This document shows, piece by piece, positions 1-5,752 of a DNA stretch of 6,003 nucleotides; position 1 is the first letter of the stretch, and each line of letters starts with the position of its first letter. The stretch spans positions 1 to 6,003 of the forward strand of contig CAZNIP010000150.1 of the NCBI GenBank assembly GCA_964573115.1, in the 5' to 3' direction. The notes under the pieces are model-generated. The model was not told the origin of the DNA and searched no databases. It saw only the letters and a list, made by a program, of their open reading frames with translations. Both the position numbers and the translations under genes were made by a program. The DNA is from CAYOID01 sp964573115. Its GTDB lineage: Bacteria > Desulfobacterota > Desulfovibrionia > Desulfovibrionales > Desulfothermaceae.

Positions 1-125
1 CGCTTCCCCGACTTGCGCAGATGCTCGATGTGACTCCAGGGCACGGAGTAGAGCAGCGCCTCCGTCAAGGAGCACAGGGCAGAAATGCCGACGGCCAGAC
101 CCACAGCCGTGATCAGGGTCCACAT
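1..125 (-). CDS. CNNM/DUF21-type membrane protein, N-terminal fragment (partial)
   Basis: Reading the minus strand from an ATG at 125 gives 41 codons that run off the window edge, starting MWTLITAVGLAVGISALCSL and continuing through TEALLYSVPW to HLRKSGK. This matches the start of the DUF21/CNNM transmembrane domain of CorC/HlyC-type proteins, which begins with one hydrophobic helix containing a small-residue S-A-x-C/F-S-x-x-E-A pattern, followed by a short segment and a basic stretch (IEHLRKSGK). Family members are inner-membrane proteins linked to divalent cation (Mg2+/Co2+) export or homeostasis, usually with cytoplasmic CBS domains; those lie outside the window. The ATG is the only usable start: an in-frame stop lies at 150-152 with no other start codon between. 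The ribosome binding site is weak (AAGAGA-like), and AGAGA/TCTCT arms (126-130 and 135-139) just upstream could form a small hairpin. It lies 140 bp downstream of the aldo/keto reductase gene. The fold assignment is fairly sure; the transported ion is not. Confidence 0.72.
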   Translation of the reverse strand, partial: MWTLITAVGLAVGISALCSLTEALLYSVPWSHIEHLRKSGK

Positions 126-184
126 AGAGAATCGTCTCTTGTCATCAACTCAATGGAAGCAATCAGGCGGCCGCTCAAGGGTGT

Positions 185-245
185 CATTGGCCTCGGAATG
201 CGGCAATGGTCGCGATCCCTCGTAAGGAGAGGACACAGGAGTGTC
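185..245 (-). other. Intergenic region with two small stem-loops
   Basis: The 140-bp gap between the aldo/keto reductase stop and the CNNM start holds two short inverted repeats. GACAC (232-236) pairs with GTGTC (241-245) around a 4-nt loop. CATTG(g)CC (185-192) pairs with GGCAATG (202-208) around a 9-nt loop with one bulged base. Neither is followed by a T-tract on the minus strand, so neither is a convincing intrinsic terminator. They may mark the 3' end of the reductase transcript or be chance. Confidence 0.25.
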
Positions 246-265
246 TTCCGGTAAGGCTTTCGAAT

Positions 266-1297
266 TCAGCCATGTCGCAAGTGCGTCAGGTCTTCCCGGT
301 ACATCTGGTAGTGGTCCCTGATCATCTCCGGAATGGGCAGGCCATAAGGGCATTTGTCCATGCATTCCCCGCATTCTTCACAACCGGGCACGGTCTCCAT
401 GGCCTTTTGGGCAAAAGTGACTGCAGTTTCCCTGGACATTCGGGAAACGAGCAGGGGGTAGACCATGGCCACGGTGATCGAGACGCCGTGGGGACAGGGC
501 AGACAGTACTCGCAGCGCCGGCAGAAGCGTTGGCCCAGCTCGGTTCGGAGCTCATCCATCCTGGAGAGGTGTTCGGGCGTCACGACATTGTCCTGTTCGT
601 ACATGGCCACCACCTGGTCCACCCCGGCTTCTGAATCAAAACCAGGTATGGGGAAGATGTCGGGTGATCGCCTGAGAAAGGTGAAAGCCAGGTCCGCATC
701 GGCAATGACCCCCCCGGCAAAGGGCTTCATGGCCAGAATGCCCATCTGCCGAGCTTTGGCTTCTGGAAACAGAACCTCCTGGGCGTCTGTTTCAACGAAG
801 TTGTAAGGAAACTGGACAGTGTCAAAAAGATCGCTCCTGGTCATCATCACCGCCATGTCCAGGCTGTGGGAGGTGACACCCAGAAACTTGATCTGACCTT
901 TGTCCCTGGCTTTGAACAGGGCATCCATGGCTCCGCCTGGGGCCATGACCCTCTGCCACTCATCTTCACTGGAGATCTGGTGAAGCTGAAACACGTCGAT
1001 CACATCGGTTTGCAGGGCCCGCAGGCTGTTCTCCAGCTGCTCCTGAGCCCCCTGGCTGCCGCGCTCCTTTGTCTTGGTGGCCAGAACGATATGCTCCCGG
1101 ACCCTGTGCAGGGCACGGCCCATCTTCTCCTGGCTGCCTTTGTAGATATGAGCCGTGTCGTACAGGGTGATCCCCTGGTCATAGGCTCTCTTGAGAACTC
1201 GGTCCGCATCAGACTGTGTCAGGCGCATGATGGGGATGCCGCCGCATCCGAGCTCAGACGCGACGAGCCCCGTGCGCCCCAGTTCCTTGTACTCCAT
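266..1297 (-). CDS. Aldo/keto reductase with C-terminal Fe-S (ferredoxin-like) region
   Basis: This 343-residue protein is a full-length member of the Fe-S aldo/keto reductase group (COG1453-like), probably cytoplasmic. Residues 1-250 form the NADPH-type TIM barrel. It opens with the family-typical LGRTGLxxSELGxGGIP pattern, and all four catalytic residues appear in place: Asp47 and Tyr52 (DTAHIY), Lys75 (ATKTK) and His106 (QLHQI). The C-terminal region has two cysteine groups: Cys259, 262, 265, 268 (C-x2-C-x2-C-x2-CP) and Cys306, 309, 312, 316 (C-x2-C-x2-C-x3-CP). That is enough ligands for two [4Fe-4S] clusters and suggests electron transfer between a nicotinamide or other donor and a redox partner. 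The ATG at 1297 follows a GGAGAG ribosome binding site by about 6 nt. The gene lies 51 bp after tctA, close enough for cotranscription. Its substrate is unknown; by context it may reduce or oxidise a product of the imported compound, which is inference. Family confidence is high, function low. Confidence 0.93.
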   Translation of the reverse strand: MEYKELGRTGLVASELGCGGIPIMRLTQSDADRVLKRAYDQGITLYDTAHIYKGSQEKMGRALHRVREHIVLATKTKERGSQGAQEQLENSLRALQTDVIDVFQLHQISSEDEWQRVMAPGGAMDALFKARDKGQIKFLGVTSHSLDMAVMMTRSDLFDTVQFPYNFVETDAQEVLFPEAKARQMGILAMKPFAGGVIADADLAFTFLRRSPDIFPIPGFDSEAGVDQVVAMYEQDNVVTPEHLSRMDELRTELGQRFCRRCEYCLPCPHGVSITVAMVYPLLVSRMSRETAVTFAQKAMETVPGCEECGECMDKCPYGLPIPEMIRDHYQMYREDLTHLRHG

Positions 1298-1348
1298 TTC
1301 TTCTCTCCGCGTTGGACGGTCAACCGCAGGGGAAATGACGCAGAACCA

Positions 1349-2854
1349 TCACGCCTTGACTGACGGGGTACGCCTGCGAAACACTTTTCGAATGTCTTCC
1401 CAGAAAGGCAAGAGCAAAAACAGGATGTTGACTGACAGAAGGATCAGCGAGATTGGGTCGGTCAGCATGTGGCCAACAAAGTCCTCCCCATAGATCTGGA
1501 GGGCCCTCCTGAACTGAGTCTCCACGAGCTTGCCGAGAATAAAAGCCAGAACAAAGGGGGCCATGGAAAAGCCGGCCAGGATCATGTAGTAGCCGATGAG
1601 CCCGAAGAAAAGGATCAGAAACATGTCAAAGGCAAGGTACCTGGTCAGGTATGCCCCCAGGACGATGAATGCTCCGACAACCGGGATGAGGATGCTTTTG
1701 GGGATCTTCGTGACCCTGGCATAGAGGCGGGCGCCATAGAGACCGACGACGAGGATGAAGAAGTTTGCCGCGATGAGTCCGAAGATCATTCCGTAGATTG
1801 CTTCGGCATTGGTCGTGAAGAGCCTTGCCCCTGGGGACAGGCCGTGAATGAGGAGCGCACCGAGGAACAGGGCAGCCGTTCCGTTGCCCGGGATCCCCAG
1901 GCTCAGAAGAGGAACCAGGGACCCGCCCACCACGGCGTTGTTGGTCGCTGACACCGAGGCGAGTCCGTGCTCGTTTCCATGGCCGAAGGTCTCCGGATGT
2001 TTGCTGAGCTTCTTCGAGATGTTGTAGGTGATGCCTGCTGAAACGGTTGTCCCCGCCGCCGGGATGATTCCAACCATTGTGCCGATGATCGAGGAGCGAA
2101 TGTTGTTGATGAGCAGCTTGAGATGGTCTCTGAGCTTGATAAAGACCGCTCTGTGCTCTGAGGTGTCTTCTGAGGCAATGATGTCGGACTCGCTTGCTGT
2201 CAGCAAGAGGACCTGGGAAACTGCAAACAGTCCTAACAGGACGGGAATCAGCGGCAAGGAGTCGTACAACTGGTCGACGCCGAAATCGAAACGCGGCATC
2301 CCAGTGATCTTGTCCAGGCCGACCACAGCGCATAAGAGCCCAAACGCCGCACTGATGAGCCCTTTGAGCATGCCGCCCTTGGTCAGGCCGACAATGATCA
2401 CAATCCCCATCAGGGAGGTCAGGAAGAGCTCTACAGGGCCGAACATGATAGCGATTCTGGCCAGGGGGGGGGCGATGAACAGCAGGGCTACACCCCCGAT
2501 GATGCCGCCGATGAAGGCGCTGTAGGTGGTGATCCCCACAGCGCGGAGGCCCTCGCCTTTGACGGTCATCGGATAGCCGTCAAAGGTCATGAAGAGGGAG
2601 TCGTCCGTTCCTGGGGTATTGAGGAGCACAGCGGTGATGTTCCCCCCATAGGAGCCTGTCACGTAGATCGCGGCCATGGTGATCAGGCCGGTTGTCGGGT
2701 CCAGCCCGTAGGTGATGGGCAGGAAGATGGCGATGGCTGTGGTTGCTGAAATCCCGGGCAGAGCTCCGAGCAGAGCGCCAAGCAGAGATGCCATGGTCAA
2801 CCAGAGGAGATTTTGCAGAGTTGCCGCTTCAGCGAGGTAACCGAGAATCTCCAT
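1349..2854 (-). CDS. tctA: Tripartite tricarboxylate transporter large permease subunit (TctA family)
   Basis: The 501-residue protein is the large integral membrane subunit of a TTT secondary transporter and has the usual TctA length (about 500). It should carry some 11-12 hydrophobic segments in the inner membrane and use an ion gradient to import the ligand delivered by TctC. Signature motifs appear in both halves. The first half has GALLGALPGISATTAIAIFL at about 27-45 and YGGNITAVLLNTPGT at 69-83. The second half has MVGIIPAAGTTVSAGITY at 260-277 and SLGIPGNGTAALFLGAL at 318-334. These paired glycine/proline-rich motifs reflect the internal two-fold repeat of the family. The C-terminal part retains the conserved pattern of an E-x-x-x-R segment (ETQFRRAL, 445-452) followed by DPISLILL (466-473). 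The ATG at 2854 is preceded by AAGGAG at 8 nt. It lies 74 bp after tctB. The protein looks intact. A run of nine C on the coding strand (2464-2472) encodes residues around Ala128-Pro130. Substrate cannot be inferred. Confidence 0.97.
   Translation of the reverse strand: MEILGYLAEAATLQNLLWLTMASLLGALLGALPGISATTAIAIFLPITYGLDPTTGLITMAAIYVTGSYGGNITAVLLNTPGTDDSLFMTFDGYPMTVKGEGLRAVGITTYSAFIGGIIGGVALLFIAPPLARIAIMFGPVELFLTSLMGIVIIVGLTKGGMLKGLISAAFGLLCAVVGLDKITGMPRFDFGVDQLYDSLPLIPVLLGLFAVSQVLLLTASESDIIASEDTSEHRAVFIKLRDHLKLLINNIRSSIIGTMVGIIPAAGTTVSAGITYNISKKLSKHPETFGHGNEHGLASVSATNNAVVGGSLVPLLSLGIPGNGTAALFLGALLIHGLSPGARLFTTNAEAIYGMIFGLIAANFFILVVGLYGARLYARVTKIPKSILIPVVGAFIVLGAYLTRYLAFDMFLILFFGLIGYYMILAGFSMAPFVLAFILGKLVETQFRRALQIYGEDFVGHMLTDPISLILLSVNILFLLLPFWEDIRKVFRRRTPSVKA
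2464..2472. repeat. Nine-base G/C homopolymer inside tctA
   Basis: The plus strand reads nine consecutive G here (nine C on the tctA coding strand), encoding the Ala-Pro-Pro step near residues 128-130. The frame is intact across it. Homopolymers of this length are prone to replication slippage and to sequencing indels, so it is a possible on/off site for the transporter or simply a point to check in assemblies. Confidence 0.9.
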
Positions 2855-2895
2855 ACGTGTGACTCCTTATCCACGGGTATGTGGTTGTGATGAAG

Positions 2896-2926
2896 GCCAA
2901 GACGACTCGGCAGGGGCGAGTTTGGC
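2896..2926 (-). other. Bulged intercistronic hairpin between tctB and tctA
   Basis: Two arms pair around a 7-nt loop (2910-2916): GCCAA (2896-2900) plus ACTCG (2905-2909) with CGAGT (2917-2921) plus TTGGC (2922-2926). The 10-bp stem is interrupted by a four-base bulge (2901-2904). It begins 2 nt after the tctB stop codon on the minus strand. No T-tract follows, so a role in mRNA stability or partial attenuation is more likely than full termination. The bulge makes chance a real alternative. Confidence 0.4.
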
Positions 2927-2928
2927 TG

Positions 2929-3387
2929 CTAATCAAACCAGGTTCCATTGGGGATTCTGAGTCCGAGCATGTAATCAAACAACAGAAAAGTGAATAAGGG
3001 GACCAGCAGTGATGTGAGGACCATGACCTTCTGGTTTCTCTGACCGAGCATCAGCATGGAAAAATATAAGAAAAAAGGTGTTGTAAAGTAAAAGCCGGCA
3101 AAAGTGACAGCTATGACAAAGAGGATGAGCATCCCGGTCATCTTGATCGCCCTGACTGTGCCCGAGAAGTCGTAAGATTCCCTGGTTCCAATATTCAATA
3201 GATTTTTCAGCAGGAGGATCGTGGCGAGAAATATCGACAAGGCAATGACGATGTATGGAAAGAGCTTGGCGCCTTCATCCTCGATACCCGTAGTTGCGAT
3301 GAGGAAAACAATGGCCCACAGGTAGAGGAAGCCGACCACCGGGTAGTCATAGTTGAATTTTTTCTTTTTGTTTCCGTCCTCAGACAT
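2929..3387 (-). CDS. tctB: Tripartite tricarboxylate transporter small membrane subunit (TctB family)
   Basis: The 152-residue protein has the length, topology and position of TctB, the small inner-membrane subunit that partners TctA; its exact role in the cycle is poorly known. After a short lysine-rich N-terminus (KKKK at 7-10), hydrophobic segments lie at about 16-32, 43-60, 82-97, 99-114 and 121-141. The third and fourth run together, so four functional helices are likely. Its ending resembles the family's C-terminal pattern, with a final helix followed by LGLRIPNG (141-148). The ATG at 3387 has a strong AGGAGGG ribosome binding site 6 nt upstream. Primary sequence in TctB proteins is poorly conserved, so the call rests on size, topology, the C-terminal pattern and placement directly before tctA. 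An 88-bp gap separates it from the URO-D-family gene upstream, instead of the usual close link with tctC. Confidence 0.9.
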   Translation of the reverse strand: MSEDGNKKKKFNYDYPVVGFLYLWAIVFLIATTGIEDEGAKLFPYIVIALSIFLATILLLKNLLNIGTRESYDFSGTVRAIKMTGMLILFVIAVTFAGFYFTTPFFLYFSMLMLGQRNQKVMVLTSLLVPLFTFLLFDYMLGLRIPNGTWFD

Positions 3388-3475
3388 CGCATACCCTCCT
3401 GCACATGGGCAGCATCCTTATGGTGGCTGACCATGACATGAATGATGAAGCCTTACGGTATGTTTTCAGCCGCGA

Positions 3476-4468
3476 TCATGAGATCCGGGAGAATCGTTCT
3501 ACCGCCACCTTGACTGCATAGTAGTTGATCTCGGGTGTCAGGGGGTCGGCAACGCACCCAGGGCCGATCATCAATTTCTTTCGCCCTGCATCGTCGATGG
3601 CCTCGGCGACGTGAGTTTGAACCTCATCAGGGGGAGCCTTGCTCAAGACCTCTTTTTCGTGAATTCCACCGAGGAGGCATTTGTCAGTCAGCTTTCGCCC
3701 CTTTCCAAGTGAAGGCTCCACCCAGCGGTCGTGCCAGTTGATGCAACTTCCCGGATAGGCGGCCACTTTTTCAAACATGATGTCATCACCGTGGATGTGA
3801 ACGACATTGAAGAACGTGTCGTCCTTGTAGGCATTCAGGACCTGACGATCGTAGTGTTCGCCGAATTCTTCGAAATCTTCAACGCTCATGAGTTTGGGGT
3901 TGGCGCTTTGCGTGGCGAAGAAGAACCCGCTCACACCGGCCTCGATGTTGGCTTTCACAAAGTTGACGGTTGTGGCGGTGATGACCTCAAGGGCCTGATG
4001 GAACAGCTTGGGGTCTGTTTTCATGTCTTGAAAGACCCGGTCGCCGGCCAGCTTGGTGGCCACGGTCATCGGGCTGAAGATGGTCTGAATGAAGGGCAGC
4101 TCATGTCCCAGCCGTCTGCCCGCGTGCTGCACCAGCTGGACTTGTTTGCCATAGGTCCCGTAGGTGGCCGGGAGCTCTTCAAGCCTGCCCCAGTCCTGGA
4201 GCTCATGAATGCCGAAGTCATCGACAATGGCCGGTTGATGCGGAGTGCCGAAGATGTGTATCTTGCAGCCCCAGTCCTGGACCGGATAGAGGCCGAATGG
4301 GGTCAGCTTGATGAAATCGAAATCAAACGCGCGCGCGGCATCGATCTGGATGTCCGCCAGACTCCTGGGGTCCTGATCCTTGTGAGGATAGTGAAGCCAG
4401 ATGCTGAAAGGGGCCCGGTCGACATCTTCACCATTCAGCGCTGCCTTCACTCGTTCTGTTTTGTTCAT
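3476..4468 (-). CDS. Uroporphyrinogen decarboxylase superfamily protein (methyltransferase/decarboxylase-like, function unknown)
   Basis: With the chosen start the protein has 330 residues, the usual size for the URO-D/MtaA-CmuA superfamily of (beta/alpha)8-barrel enzymes, and should be cytoplasmic. The N-terminus MNKTERVKAALNGEDVDRAP matches the family opening. The M-R-Q-A-G-R substrate-binding motif of true HemE is absent (FSIWLHYP at 21-28 instead), so haem synthesis is unlikely. Other landmarks are HIHGDD with His224 and His226, NWHDR at 244-248, and GPGC...TPEIN with Cys305. Corrinoid methyltransferases such as MtaA bind zinc through H-x-C plus a late Cys; here the pattern is H-x-H plus the late Cys, so a metal site is plausible but altered. 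No corrinoid-protein gene is visible. The gene sits between tctC and tctB, suggesting action on the imported ligand. The frame is open upstream to a possible start at 4540, but AAAAGGAG at 4481-4488 and family alignment favour the ATG at 4468 or the adjacent GTG at 4471. Confidence 0.88.
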   Translation of the reverse strand: MNKTERVKAALNGEDVDRAPFSIWLHYPHKDQDPRSLADIQIDAARAFDFDFIKLTPFGLYPVQDWGCKIHIFGTPHQPAIVDDFGIHELQDWGRLEELPATYGTYGKQVQLVQHAGRRLGHELPFIQTIFSPMTVATKLAGDRVFQDMKTDPKLFHQALEVITATTVNFVKANIEAGVSGFFFATQSANPKLMSVEDFEEFGEHYDRQVLNAYKDDTFFNVVHIHGDDIMFEKVAAYPGSCINWHDRWVEPSLGKGRKLTDKCLLGGIHEKEVLSKAPPDEVQTHVAEAIDDAGRKKLMIGPGCVADPLTPEINYYAVKVAVERFSRIS

Positions 4469-4488
4469 CACTGTCTCATTCTCCTTTT
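4466..4488 (-). promoter_or_regulatory. Ribosome binding site and tandem GTG-ATG start of the URO-D-family gene
   Basis: On the minus strand AAAAGGAG (4481-4488) precedes two adjacent in-frame start codons, GTG (4469-4471) and ATG (4466-4468). The spacing is 9 nt to GTG and 12 nt to ATG. The site rules out the longer reading from 4540, whose extra residues are basic and unlike the family. ATG is preferred by codon type and family alignment, GTG by spacing; the proteins differ by one residue. Confidence 0.7.
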
Positions 4489-4552
4489 GACGCGTGGACT
4501 TTTTTCTGCACAACGAGAGCTTCTCGGAGATCGACCTCAAACGACATTGAGC

Positions 4553-4592
4553 AGAGCTGAGGTTCAGGACGAACCAGCTGAACCTCAGCTCT
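4553..4592 (-). other. Perfect 15-bp inverted repeat between tctC and the URO-D-family gene
   Basis: AGAGCTGAGGTTCAG (4553-4567) is the exact reverse complement of CTGAACCTCAGCTCT (4578-4592), with a 10-base spacer. In RNA this gives a strong hairpin whose base lies 51 nt after the tctC stop and 84 nt before the downstream start. Neither strand has a T-tract after the stem, so it is not a canonical intrinsic terminator. Within the arms and spacer, GAACC occurs twice (4571-4575 and 4580-4584), so GGTTC (4561-4565) has two possible partners and an alternative shorter fold exists. By analogy with other binding-protein transporter operons, it may protect the 3' end of the tctC message and lower downstream expression; this is inference. 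A factor-dependent terminator or a protein-binding site are alternatives. Confidence 0.88.
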
Positions 4593-4643
4593 CAGATCAT
4601 GCCTGCTGTCTCTTCTCAATCTGCATCAATGACAGGTCTTCCA

Positions 4644-5654
4644 TTACTGCCAGGGGTTCTTTTCCCAGAGCTCTTTGTAGGCCTCACCCATGGCGTATTG
4701 GGACTTTTTCGTCTCCTCGCCGCGCATGATGTCCAGAGGCATCTGCAGCTTCTTGGCCTTTGCTTGAATGGCTGGGTCTTGTGCAGCTTCGATGAACAGG
4801 TTTTCGAGGTATTGCCGGATGGGTTCAGGCATGTCCTTGGGGCCGGCAACAGAGCGCATGTTGACCTGGGTGACGTCATAGCCGCTCTCGATGTAGGTCG
4901 GAACGTCCGGCAAGAACTGAGAGCGTTTTTGAGCGCCGGTGGCGATGACTTTGACGGCTTTGTCCGCAACAAAGCTCGTGGTGTCGGAAACGTTGAGGCA
5001 GAAACCGTCGATATGCCCACCCATGATCTGGGTCATGACTTCTGAGCCGCCCTCAAAGGCGACCAGATTGAACTCCACACCGGCCTTGTTTTGGATCTGT
5101 TTCATGGTCAGGCCTTCCTGCCCGATCACTGAGGTCACCCCGATGGTCACCTTTCCAGGGTCTTTCCTGGCGGCTTCTACGAGGTCCTCCAGGGTTTCGA
5201 TCTCTGAATCATAGCCGACACCGATGGCTCCCGGGTCGCTCATCATGTTGAAGATATAGGACAGGTTGTCATGTTTGTAGACCAAATCTTCGGCAATGGC
5301 TGAAATGAACATGGCGCTGGGGGCAAAGCCGATCGTGTATCCATCGGGGTCGGCATTGGCAAGGGCTCTCCAGGAGATTCTCCCCCCTGCGCCTTTTTGG
5401 TACTGGACCTGCATGGCAACATCCCAATCTTCCATATCCGGGATTTTCTGGAAAAGATCTCGGATGAAAACATCCTGGACGGAACCAGGCGAAAATCCGT
5501 AGATGTAGTTGATGGTCTGGTCAGGATAGTCTTCCGGGACACCTTCTGGACGCAGATCAGACTCTGCCGTCGCATTGTGATGGCCGATGAGAATGAAACC
5601 AAGAGCCAATAACATGAATAATACTGTTGCAGTTGCCCATTTTGCCACTTTCAT
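4644..5654 (-). CDS. tctC: Tripartite tricarboxylate transporter substrate-binding protein (TctC/Bug family)
   Basis: The 336-residue protein is a periplasmic binding protein of the Bug/TctC family, which captures carboxylates for the TctAB permease. A signal peptide is clear: MKVAK, a hydrophobic core at about 8-24, and a probable cleavage after the ATA at 28-30. There is no lipobox cysteine, so it should be soluble. Family landmarks follow: YGFSPGSVQD at 52-61 in the position of the usual P-F-x-x-G-G-x-x-D ligand loop, KGAGGRISWRALANADPDGY at 87-106, FEGGSEVMTQIMGGHID at 200-216, LPDVPTYIESGY at 248-259, and the GPKDMPEPI region at 271-279. The ligand-loop sequence is divergent, so the substrate may differ from citrate or other well-studied carboxylates. 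The ATG at 5654 follows GGGAGG by about 7-8 nt. It is first in the TTT block, 98 bp after the upstream lyase gene, and is followed by a strong hairpin that could raise its relative yield. Confidence 0.95.
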   Translation of the reverse strand: MKVAKWATATVLFMLLALGFILIGHHNATAESDLRPEGVPEDYPDQTINYIYGFSPGSVQDVFIRDLFQKIPDMEDWDVAMQVQYQKGAGGRISWRALANADPDGYTIGFAPSAMFISAIAEDLVYKHDNLSYIFNMMSDPGAIGVGYDSEIETLEDLVEAARKDPGKVTIGVTSVIGQEGLTMKQIQNKAGVEFNLVAFEGGSEVMTQIMGGHIDGFCLNVSDTTSFVADKAVKVIATGAQKRSQFLPDVPTYIESGYDVTQVNMRSVAGPKDMPEPIRQYLENLFIEAAQDPAIQAKAKKLQMPLDIMRGEETKKSQYAMGEAYKELWEKNPWQ

Positions 5655-5752
5655 TGTTGAACCTCCCTGGGTTGAAGTGAAGAAAGCCTCAAAAATGCAA
5701 TGTTACAAGATTCACATTCTGAGTTGACTCTATTCTTAATTCCTTAAACGCA
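5655..5752 (-). other. AT-rich leader between the lyase gene and tctC
   Basis: These 98 bases separate the lyase stop from the tctC start and are distinctly richer in A and T than the rest, mainly from 5690 to 5752. This is where a promoter for the TTT block would be expected. I could not find a well-spaced sigma-70 pair: the nearest is TTGTAA followed 17 nt later by TTTCTT. No sigma-54 GG/GC pair and no clear terminator for the lyase gene were found. Only the tctC ribosome binding site is well supported. Confidence 0.4.

Noticed and set aside
167..174. GCGGCCGC palindrome in the gap before the CNNM gene
   Set aside because: It is an isolated 8-bp restriction-type palindrome with no supporting structure.
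1311..1324. Imperfect palindrome GTTGGACGGTCAAC between tctA and the reductase gene
   Set aside because: It is short with a bulge and has no room for a loop of normal size, so it is not distinguishable from chance; no T-tract follows.
866..1951. Plus-strand open frames opposite the reductase and tctA (866-1363 and 1469-1951)
   Set aside because: Their translations have no family resemblance and lie wholly or mostly inside well-supported minus-strand genes.
3388..3475. Search for a promoter or terminator in the 88-bp gap between the URO-D-family gene and tctB
   Set aside because: Only the tctB ribosome binding site is clear; short repeats such as TGGT/ACCA around 3420-3432 are too small to call.
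4469..4540. Longer start for the URO-D-family gene at 4540, adding 24 residues
   Set aside because: The extra residues are basic and unlike the family, and a good ribosome binding site at 4481-4488 lies inside the extension just before the GTG/ATG pair.
3731..4729. Long plus-strand open frame of 332 codons opposite the URO-D-family gene
   Set aside because: It is the antisense shadow of a gene with clear family motifs; its translation has no recognisable domain, and it overlaps the tctC end as well.
5679..5715. Possible sigma-54 promoter upstream of tctC around the minus-strand ATTGCAT
   Set aside because: A GC is present, but the required GG 10 nt upstream is TC, so the -24 element is missing.
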